From assembly GCA_031290885.1 (NCBI GenBank), contig JAISLQ010000004.1, positions 1-34,388 on the forward strand: 34,388 nucleotides of DNA, in the 5' to 3' direction. Numbering within the stretch: the first letter of the stretch is position 1; every line of letters begins with the position of its first letter. A program made the position numbers and the translations under genes. This DNA comes from Acidaminococcales bacterium (lineage in GTDB: Bacteria; Bacillota; Negativicutes; Acidaminococcales; JAISLQ01). The notes under the pieces are model-generated. The model did not search any database, was not told where the DNA came from, and saw nothing but the letters and a program-made list of their open reading frames with translations. This document shows positions 28,108 through 34,388 of the stretch, one piece after another.

Positions 28108-29389
28108 TTACCACACCGTCTTTCATTACGAACTTTCCTGAGACTATGGCGGCAACCGCTTTGCCCCGGCATTTTTTCCCGTCAAATGGCGTGACCCGCC
28201 CGCGGGTATAAAATTTGCCGCTGTCCACCGTCCATTCCCGGTCAAGGTCAATTATTGTAAGGTCAGCCCTCGCCCCCGGGCTAAGGCTGCCGGCGCCGAG
28301 CGAAAATATCCGCGCCGGCGCGACGCTCATCCGGTCGATTATTTCGTTGAGCGTAAAAAGCCCCGCATGATAAAGGTCGGTCAAAATCACCGCCACGGAA
28401 GTCTCCAGTCCGGCAAACCCGTTAGGCGCGTAACGAAACTCCACGTCTTTTTCTTCATAGGCGTGCGGCGCGTGGTCGGTAACGATCGCGTCCAGCGTTC
28501 CGTCTTTAAGCCCCCGCCTGACCGCATCCACGTGTTCTTTTGTCCTTAGCGGCGGCGCTACCTTCGCGGCGGTGTTGTATCCTTCGACCAGCTCATCGGT
28601 CAAGGTCAAATGGTGCACCGCCGCCTCGCCGGTTACGCGCACGCCGCGGCGCTTCGCGCTGCGTATGATTTCTACCGCCCCTTTGCTCGATACATGCGCT
28701 ATATGCAGCCGGGCGCCCGTAAACTCCGCCAGCATGATGTCGCGCGCCACGGCTATGTCTTCCGCCACCGCCGGTATCCCTGGCACGCCAAGCTTGGTTG
28801 ACCGCGCGCCTTCGTGCATGAACCCATTGGCGGTAAAAGCCTCGTCCTCGGCGTGAACTATGACTATTTTGTCGAAAATAGCCGCGTATTCAAGCGCGGA
28901 ACGAAATATGCGCGAATTTGCCACGTGGCGGCCATCGTCGGAAAAAGCCATAGCGCCGGCCAAAGCCATGTCGCCCATTTCCGCCAGTTCCTTGCCGGAA
29001 AGGCCCTTAGTTACGGCGCCCACTACTTCCACGTTAACCAACGCCTCGCGTTTTATACGCTCTTTGAGCCCTGACACTAGTATGGAAGAGTCAATCGCCG
29101 GCAGAGTGTTGGCCATGCAGGCCACCGTCGTAACGCCGCCCGCCGCCGCCGCCCGCGTGCCTGATATAATGTCTTCTTTCGCTTCCTGCCCCGGTTCGCG
29201 CAGATGCACATGCACGTCCACCACCCCGGGCGCAACGACAAGGCCGGTAGCGTCGTAAATTTCCGCGTCCTCGTCCTCTATCGCGTTTGCTATGCTTTTA
29301 ACCCGCCCGTCCGCCAGCAATACATCCAAAACCGCGTCAATTTTCCGCGAAGGGTCCACTATGCGTCCGTTTTTAATTAACAGCTTCAA
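28100..29389 (-). CDS. pyrC: Dihydroorotase, mirror copy
   Basis: Exact copy of 5000-6289, with metal ligands intact and the TTG start inside the end of pyrB. Confidence 0.94.
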   Translation of the reverse strand: MKLLIKNGRIVDPSRKIDAVLDVLLADGRVKSIANAIEDEDAEIYDATGLVVAPGVVDVHVHLREPGQEAKEDIISGTRAAAAGGVTTVACMANTLPAIDSSILVSGLKERIKREALVNVEVVGAVTKGLSGKELAEMGDMALAGAMAFSDDGRHVANSRIFRSALEYAAIFDKIVIVHAEDEAFTANGFMHEGARSTKLGVPGIPAVAEDIAVARDIMLAEFTGARLHIAHVSSKGAVEIIRSAKRRGVRVTGEAAVHHLTLTDELVEGYNTAAKVAPPLRTKEHVDAVRRGLKDGTLDAIVTDHAPHAYEEKDVEFRYAPNGFAGLETSVAVILTDLYHAGLFTLNEIIDRMSVAPARIFSLGAGSLSPGARADLTIIDLDREWTVDSGKFYTRGRVTPFDGKKCRGKAVAAIVSGKFVMKDGVVID

Positions 29390-30329
29390 TTTGCCTGCCT
29401 CCCGTCAGCGTAAGGAACAACAGCGCCATGCGTATCGCCACGCCGTTTTCCACCTGCTCGCGTATAAGCGATTTATCGCCGTAAGCTACCTCGGGGGAAA
29501 TTTCCAGCCCGCGGTTTACCGGCCCCGGATGCATGATAAGCGCGTCCGGGCGCGCCAGTTTCAGGCGTTCGGCGTTCAATCCGAATATGCGCGCGTATTC
29601 GCGGGTGGTAGGGAAAAACCCAACCTTCTGCCTTTCCAATTGTATTCGCAGCACGTTTATTATATCGGCGTCCCTGATGGCGTCTTCTATACGGTCGTGC
29701 GCCGTAACCCCAAGTTTTTCCACCTCGGCCGGCAATAGCGGCCGCGGCCCCGCCACATGTATCTTTACTCCCAGTTTGCCAAGCCCGGCGATATTGGACC
29801 TTGCTACCCGGCTGTGCGTTATATCGCCGATTATGGCCATTTTGAGGCCGTTGAATTCTTTCTTGCGCTCCCTTATCGTAAACATGTCAAGCAGCGCCTG
29901 CGTTGGGTGCGCGTGCGCCCCGTCGCCGGCGTTCAAGACAACGGCGTCCACGGCTTTGGCCGCGTATTCGGCCGCCCCTTCCACCGGATGCCGCATAACG
30001 ATGGCATCAAACTGCATGGCTTCAAAGGTATAGAGGGTATCGCGCAGGCTCTCGCCTTTGGTTACGCTGGATGCCGCCACCGCTACGTTAACCACGTCGG
30101 CGCCCAAATATTTGCCGGCCAGTTCAAAAGAAGTCCTGGTGCGGGTGCTTGCTTCATAAAAAAGCGTAACTATGGATTTGCCTCGCAAGGATGGCACTTT
30201 CTTGATATCGCGGTGAATGATTTTTTTCATTTCCAGAGCCGTGTCCATGATCAATTCATACTCGGGCACAGACAGGGACGCCATATCCAATATGCTTCGC
30301 CCGCTTAACGATACCGCCGCTTTGGTCAT
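29373..30329 (-). CDS. pyrB: Aspartate carbamoyltransferase, mirror copy
   Basis: Exact copy of 4060-5016, with STRTRTSFE and HPGPVNRG retained and the ATG at 30327-30329 preceded by GGAGG. Confidence 0.95.
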   Translation of the reverse strand: MTKAAVSLSGRSILDMASLSVPEYELIMDTALEMKKIIHRDIKKVPSLRGKSIVTLFYEASTRTRTSFELAGKYLGADVVNVAVAASSVTKGESLRDTLYTFEAMQFDAIVMRHPVEGAAEYAAKAVDAVVLNAGDGAHAHPTQALLDMFTIRERKKEFNGLKMAIIGDITHSRVARSNIAGLGKLGVKIHVAGPRPLLPAEVEKLGVTAHDRIEDAIRDADIINVLRIQLERQKVGFFPTTREYARIFGLNAERLKLARPDALIMHPGPVNRGLEISPEVAYGDKSLIREQVENGVAIRMALLFLTLTGGRQIEAVN

Positions 30330-30356
30330 GCCACTACCCTCCACCCATATTTGACT

Positions 30357-30520
30357 TAGAGCCTGTTAACACTATCGGAAATGTTCAGATTTTGAGCTAA
30401 TTTTTGTCAGGCGCGGCGCAAAACGCAGGCGAACCCCTATGTTCAGCGAGGCTTCAGGGCAAAGCGCGGCGGAAAATTCGCCCAAAGATGGGTATTGAAC
30501 GGCAACGTCAACAGGCTCTA
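30357..30520 (+). mobile_element. MITE-like repeat C, mirror copy
   Basis: Mirror of 3869-4032. In this orientation it starts TA-GAGCCTGTTAAC and can be compared directly with repeat A at 138. The TA flanks are at 30357-30358 and 30519-30520. Confidence 0.68.
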
Positions 30521-30528
30521 CATCATAT

Positions 30529-30562
30529 AAAAGCCTTCTCACCGCGACAGTGGCAAGAAGGC
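30529..30562 (-). terminator. pyr attenuator terminator, mirror copy
   Basis: Mirror of 3827-3860; the seven-pair outer stem and the T tract are intact on the minus strand. Confidence 0.82.
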
Positions 30563-30584
30563 GCATAAAATCCCGACCATGCTC

Positions 30585-30614
30585 CCTTGCCAGTCTCCCG
30601 TACTGGCTTAAAGG
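30585..30614 (-). promoter_or_regulatory. PyrR-binding-loop-like hairpin, mirror copy
   Basis: Mirror of 3775-3804; the antiterminator partner bases are at 30551-30557 and 30586-30592. Confidence 0.68.
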
Positions 30615-30637
30615 TATATTTATTTAAGTACAACTAA

Positions 30638-30666
30638 ATATTATCATTAATTAAAGATAAAGTCAA
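30638..30666 (-). promoter_or_regulatory. pyr operon promoter, mirror copy
   Basis: Mirror of 3723-3751 (TTGACT, 17-base spacer, TAATAT). With the hairpins and repeat C it accounts for the gene-free stretch 30330-30662. Confidence 0.72.
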
Positions 30667-30857
30667 CCGTTCAAAAAGTCGGAAAACATCACTAATTGAT
30701 CGCTGTCAAGCGGCAACCGCGCCGGATTCGGCGTCTTTATATTTTTTTGTTCAATTTTCGCGCCGCAAAAGCCGCAGGACACCTTTGCCCGCGGCAGTGC
30801 CCAAGCAACGTGCCGCCCACATTTCGGGCAGATGAATTGCATTAAATATTTTCCCAT
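30663..30857 (-). CDS. Small zinc-ribbon protein, mirror copy
   Basis: Mirror of 3532-3726, with the same Cys4 ribbon and the same strong ribosome-binding site. Confidence 0.68.
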   Translation of the reverse strand: MGKYLMQFICPKCGRHVAWALPRAKVSCGFCGAKIEQKNIKTPNPARLPLDSDQLVMFSDFLNG

Positions 30858-30997
30858 CCGCGCGCCCTCCCCGGCCAATATTTTCATAAATATTCAACGC
30901 AAAAACAATGGACAACTGTCAAAAAATAAGTTACGCTTTAGAGAGTTAAAGGCGGCTTCAAACATGCGGCATATTGCAAAGAAGGGGAGATGGCGTT

Positions 30998-31312
30998 ATG
31001 GATAGCGAGGATCCGGCCGCGCTGTTTGCGCGTATGGATTTTTTTGAGTTGGAGGAAGAAGGAAGCGGCGCCGGTTATTGTTATGAACCGGAGGAAGGCG
31101 GCTTCTACCTCATCGCCACCAACGAAGCCGGGGATTCGCCTGCGCCCGGGGACAGAATCATCGTCGCCTGTTATTCGCCTGACGACACTTTTGCCTGGAA
31201 AACGGAATTTCAAAATGCCGGCGCGTTTTACGCTTTCCGGCAAAAAATCGGCGGCCCGGATCTGATCGGCAACCTGGCCCGTTGGGAAAAATCCGCCAAC
31301 CCCGGCCATTGA
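30998..31312 (+). CDS. Small acidic unknown protein, mirror copy
   Basis: Mirror of 3077-3391. Read left to right here: AAGGGGAG, then ATG at 30998; no family recognised. Confidence 0.63.
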   Translation: MDSEDPAALFARMDFFELEEEGSGAGYCYEPEEGGFYLIATNEAGDSPAPGDRIIVACYSPDDTFAWKTEFQNAGAFYAFRQKIGGPDLIGNLARWEKSANPGH

Positions 31313-31430
31313 CCGCCGATCCGCCGTTTCAACGCCGAACGGCCAGCCCTAATCCTTTCGGCTCTGACGGGCATATGCATAGCGCAGAGGGTCCGCCCGG
31401 ACGCAAAAGCGGTTTTCGGGGGGCGTGTCC

Positions 31431-32153
31431 TTATTGGCGGCCGCCCGTTTGTTCCAGTGCGAAAGTTAGGTTGACGCTTGCCGTCAGCGTTATGGCGCCG
31501 GCGAAAATCTGGTTGCCGGCAAACTCCGCCGCGTCAAGGGACTTTAAAGCGCGCGCCTGCGCGCCTGCGCCGTCGACTTCGGCTCTGAGCAAAGCGCCGA
31601 CGCGGCGGCCGGCGCTTTGCGCCACTATGTCAGCTTTTTCCCTCCCGTCGCGCACCGCTTCGCTTAACAATTCTTTTTGCAGAGCCGCCGCGCCGGAGGC
31701 GGCAAACCGCACGCCGCTGAATTTGTTTGCACCTGCGGCCAACGCGGCGTCAATGACCGCCCCGATCGCGTCTAAATTGCGAATGTGTATGGTCAAAATG
31801 TTCTCCACTTCGTAAGCGGCTGCCCTTTCCCGACGGTTTTCTTCCGGCTGGTAGACAGGCCGCACGGAAAAATTTTCTGTTTTTATTTCTTTTTTCCCAA
31901 TGCCCAAAGCCGCAAGGCTTTTAACGATGCCGTCCACCCTGGCCGCAGTTTCCGCGCCGGCCTTTTCAGTCTTTTCGTCCCGGGCGGATACGCCGAGCGT
32001 TATGTAGGCAACGTCAGGGGCAACCTCGCGCGCGGCGCTCCCCCGGACGCTTATCGTGTCGCCGCTTTCTGCGGCGGGCGCCGCCGCCGCCGGCAAGGCA
32101 AACAGCAACGCGCAGCATACTAGCGCCAGGCAAAAGCCAAAACGCCCGCTCAT
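31431..32153 (-). CDS. SIMPL-domain exported protein, mirror copy
   Basis: Mirror of 2236-2958, with the signal peptide and the junction with trpB unchanged. Confidence 0.83.
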   Translation of the reverse strand: MSGRFGFCLALVCCALLFALPAAAAPAAESGDTISVRGSAAREVAPDVAYITLGVSARDEKTEKAGAETAARVDGIVKSLAALGIGKKEIKTENFSVRPVYQPEENRRERAAAYEVENILTIHIRNLDAIGAVIDAALAAGANKFSGVRFAASGAAALQKELLSEAVRDGREKADIVAQSAGRRVGALLRAEVDGAGAQARALKSLDAAEFAGNQIFAGAITLTASVNLTFALEQTGGRQ

Positions 32154-33332
32154 TCAAAACGCCCCCTTGTGTTTGGCCAACTGTTGCACGTCTTTGTCGC
32201 CGCGGCCTGACAGGTTGACTATGGCTATGTCGCCTTTGCCGAACTCGCCTGCCAGTTTTTTCAGCAAGGCAAGCGCATGGGCGCTCTCTAACGCGGGAAT
32301 GATGCCCTCGCACAAACTTAGCGTTTCCAACGCCTCGACAGCCTCCCGGTCGGTAATGGCCCTATAGTCCACCCGGCCCGTATCCTTGAGCCAAGCGTGT
32401 TCCGGCCCTATCCCCGGGTAATCCAGGCCGGCCGAGATGGAGTAAACAGGTTTCACCTCGCCGCTTTCCTCTTGCAAGACATAGCTTTTCGACCCGTGCA
32501 GAACGCCTACCTTGCCTAAGGTAAGCGTCGCCGCGTGGTCGGGAGTGTCGAGGCCTTTGCCGGCCGCTTCCGCCCCGAACATTTTGACTTCTTTGTCCGC
32601 GAGGAAAGCCGTATAAAGCCCTATGGCATTGCTGCCGCCGCCTACGCAGGCAAACAGGGCATTGGGCAGGCGGCCTTCTTTGGCCAGTATCTGTTCGCGC
32701 GCCTCTTGGCCGATGACGCTGTGAAAATCGCGCACCATGGACGGATACGGATGCGGGCCGACCGCCGAGCCTATGATGTAGAATATGTCGTCCTTGTTGG
32801 CCACCCAATAATTTATCGCCGCGTCCACCGCTTCCTTGAGCGTGCCGGTACCATCGGTCACGGACACCACGTCCGCCCCCAGCATATTCATCCGGTAAAC
32901 ATTAAGCGCCTGGCGCTCAACGTCTTCGCGGCCCATGAAAATAGTGCATTTCATACCGAAAAGCGCGGCCGCCGTAGCGGTCGCCACGCCGTGCTGCCCG
33001 GCGCCGGTTTCGGCTATAACGTGCCTTTTGCCCATATGCCGCGCCAGGAGCGCCTGGCCCAGGCAGTTATTGATCTTGTGCGCGCCTGTGTGGTTGAGGT
33101 CTTCGCGTTTCAGGTATATTTTAGGCCCGCCAAGTTTTTTTGTAAAATTCTTCGCTTCGTACAGGATAGACGGCCTGCCGACGTAATTTTTAAAAAGTTC
33201 GGCAAGTTCTTCCTTAAAATCCCCAGTTCCTTTTATCGCATCATACTCTGCGGCAATGTGATCAAGAATGGGCAGCATGCCCTCCGGTACATACTGGCCT
33301 CCGTATTGGCCAAAAAACCCGGCTTTGTTCAT
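32154..33332 (-). CDS. trpB: Tryptophan synthase beta chain, mirror copy
   Basis: Mirror of 1057-2235, with the PLP lysine and GGGSN loop intact. Confidence 0.94.
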   Translation of the reverse strand: MNKAGFFGQYGGQYVPEGMLPILDHIAAEYDAIKGTGDFKEELAELFKNYVGRPSILYEAKNFTKKLGGPKIYLKREDLNHTGAHKINNCLGQALLARHMGKRHVIAETGAGQHGVATATAAALFGMKCTIFMGREDVERQALNVYRMNMLGADVVSVTDGTGTLKEAVDAAINYWVANKDDIFYIIGSAVGPHPYPSMVRDFHSVIGQEAREQILAKEGRLPNALFACVGGGSNAIGLYTAFLADKEVKMFGAEAAGKGLDTPDHAATLTLGKVGVLHGSKSYVLQEESGEVKPVYSISAGLDYPGIGPEHAWLKDTGRVDYRAITDREAVEALETLSLCEGIIPALESAHALALLKKLAGEFGKGDIAIVNLSGRGDKDVQQLAKHKGAF

Positions 33333-33378
33333 TGCTAACAACGCTCCTTTTAAAATTAGTAACTATCTTACAAACTAT

Positions 33379-33408
33379 ATATTAATCCTTGCCGGCCGAT
33401 AAAGTCAA
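33379..33408 (-). promoter_or_regulatory. trpB promoter, mirror copy
   Basis: Mirror of 981-1010 (TTGACT, 18-base spacer, TAATAT). Confidence 0.58.
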
Positions 33409-33464
33409 ATTTCTGTAAATTGCTTGACAGGCAGCAGGATAAGCCTGACAATTAAATAAAAAGT

Positions 33465-33611
33465 TTAATGTTGCCCTCCGGCTAAAATCGCGGCCTCTTC
33501 GCGGCCGCTCCGCCACGCCGCTTTGCTCAGCCAAACCTTCGCCAAACATTTTGTCCGGCCTGCGTTTTGCGCCTCCGGAAGGCAGCCAAAGCGCGCAAAG
33601 CCTGTCCGCGT
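33465..33611 (-). repeat. Dispersed repeat B, mirror copy
   Basis: Mirror of 778-924. It and the trpB promoter are all I see in the gene-free stretch 33333-33701. Confidence 0.53.
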
Positions 33612-33701
33612 TTTAATTGGGAAGCAGTATAAACGCAAACTAACGGCGCGCCCCCAAAGACAAGAAACCCGGCGGCAAATTCCTGATTGCAAGGAGGATC
33701 A

Positions 33702-34091
33702 ATGGCTGCAAACAAAAAACATACGCTGTCGCCTTCCATTGAAGATTATTTGGAAGCCATACACATGCTGGACGCGGATCAAAAAGGCGTCCGTTCCATC
33801 GACGTAGCCACGCATCTGTCGGTGTCCAAGCCCAGCGTAAATAAAGCGCTGCACAACTTGATAAACGCCGGGCTGGCCAAACAAGAAAAATATTCGCTTA
33901 TTTATTTAACCAAGACCGGCCGCGAAAAAGCGCGCGAAGTGATGAACCGGCATGAAACCATAAAGGAATTTTTGATCAATATCCTGAAAGTGGCCGAGTC
34001 CACGGCGGAAAACGAGGCTTGCATGATCGAGCACGCCATGAGCAACGAAACCGTTAGCAAGATGCGCGTTTTTTTGGCAGGAAAGTCGTAA
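33702..34091 (+). CDS. DtxR/MntR-family regulator, mirror copy
   Basis: Mirror of 298-687. AAGGAGG at 33691-33697 and the ATG at 33702 are read directly on this strand. Confidence 0.83.
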   Translation: MAANKKHTLSPSIEDYLEAIHMLDADQKGVRSIDVATHLSVSKPSVNKALHNLINAGLAKQEKYSLIYLTKTGREKAREVMNRHETIKEFLINILKVAESTAENEACMIEHAMSNETVSKMRVFLAGKS

Positions 34092-34251
34092 TGCTTTTTG
34101 CCGGCGAAAAATACGGCCTCTTCGCGGTTGGTTCGCCGCGCCGCTTCGTTGCGCTCTCCCATCTGCCCTTCCGTCCGTCCGCGCCTTGCGCTTCGCCTGA
34201 CGGAAAATTCAATCAAAATCCGAACATTTCGGATAGTGTCAACAGGCTCTA
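34089..34251 (-). repeat. Dispersed repeat A, mirror copy
   Basis: Mirror of 138-300. Its TA-flanked terminal repeat lies at 34238-34251, and its other end overlaps the regulator's stop codon. Confidence 0.63.
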
Positions 34252-34273
34252 AAAATTTGTGGTTCATTGTAAA

Positions 34274-34388
34274 ATGAAATGCAACAGAAAAAGAAAATTA
34301 AAAACCATAGGGAAAAGCGTCATCATTGAGTTTGACAAGAACAACAACGAAGGGGGCGAAACCCTATGGCTCAAAAAGAGCATACAAC
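34274..34388 (+). CDS. Possible gene start at the right edge, mirror copy
   Basis: Mirror of 1-115, open to the window end from the ATG at 34274. An alternative start, the ATG at 34366, has a better ribosome-binding site but only seven codons are visible. Confidence 0.25.
   Translation, partial: MKCNRKRKLKTIGKSVIIEFDKNNNEGGETLWLKKSIQ

Larger units (their letters stand above)
1..34388. repeat. Window-wide perfect inverted duplication (arms 1-17194 and 17195-34388)
   Basis: The right half is the reverse complement of the left half, base for base wherever I compared them: both window ends, every gene boundary, every regulatory hairpin and the axis. Each reading frame at x to y on one strand has an identical partner at 34389-y to 34389-x on the other. 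No spacer separates the arms. Long spacer-free palindromes are normally cleaved by SbcCD or lost during replication, and the content is ordinary single-copy housekeeping genes. I therefore infer an assembly or amplification fold-back rather than a biological second copy. Only raw reads can decide. Confidence 0.98.

Noticed and set aside
17195-34388. A second pyr operon, second trpB and second pgaC as genuine paralogues
   Set aside because: They are base-identical mirror images including intergenic DNA and repeats, so they carry no independent evidence of duplication.
1-34388. A linear replicon with hairpin telomeres, or a virus or plasmid with giant inverted repeats
   Set aside because: There is no telomere resolvase, replication, partition or structural gene; the content is chromosomal housekeeping. 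It is kept only as an alternative under the palindrome finding.
1-34388. CRISPR arrays, tRNA or rRNA genes, prophage or defence genes
   Set aside because: I saw no regularly spaced repeats, no cloverleaf-like sequence and no such protein families. The only mobile signals are the short repeats A, B and C.

Overview
The window is one 17,194-base sequence followed immediately by its own exact reverse complement. The axis lies between bases 17194 and 17195, and any position x has its partner at 34389 - x. All features in the right half are therefore mirror copies of those in the left half, and the window holds about 17.2 kb of unique information. I found no mismatch and no unpaired bases at the axis. 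The likeliest explanation is an assembly or amplification fold-back, because a spacer-free palindrome this long is not expected to persist in a bacterial cell. A real inverted duplication or a hairpin-ended molecule cannot be excluded from sequence alone.

The unique half looks like chromosome of a GC-rich member of the Firmicutes, plausibly a diderm Negativicutes relative. This is an inference from the Firmicutes-type pyrimidine operon with a PyrR-like attenuator, the two-subunit PyrK/PyrD dihydroorotate dehydrogenase, strong Shine-Dalgarno sequences, and the PgaC/PgaD exopolysaccharide genes.

Layout of the left half. 1-1056: a cut reading frame at the edge, a DtxR/MntR-type metal regulator on the minus strand, and two dispersed repeats (A and B) on either side of it. 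1057-2958: trpB without trpA, directly followed by an exported SIMPL-domain protein. 3077-3726: two small proteins of unknown role, one with a zinc ribbon, transcribed divergently. 3723-4059: the pyr promoter, a PyrR-type attenuator with mutually exclusive hairpins, and a TA-flanked 160-bp MITE-like element (repeat C) placed between the attenuator and the first gene. 4060-13574: a tight operon pyrB-pyrC-carA-carB-pyrK-pyrD-pyrF-pyrE encoding all enzymes from bicarbonate, glutamine and aspartate to UMP. 13640-15496 (minus): an intact gene for a P1B-type ATPase-like membrane protein in which nearly every catalytic motif is replaced. 15497-15671: a divergent intergenic region with a perfect 10-bp inverted repeat over a promoter. 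15672-17194: pgaC, then pgaD, which is cut by the axis after about 95 codons.

The most interesting points are the palindrome, the catalytically degenerate P-type ATPase beside pgaCD, and the mobile-element insertion in the pyr leader.
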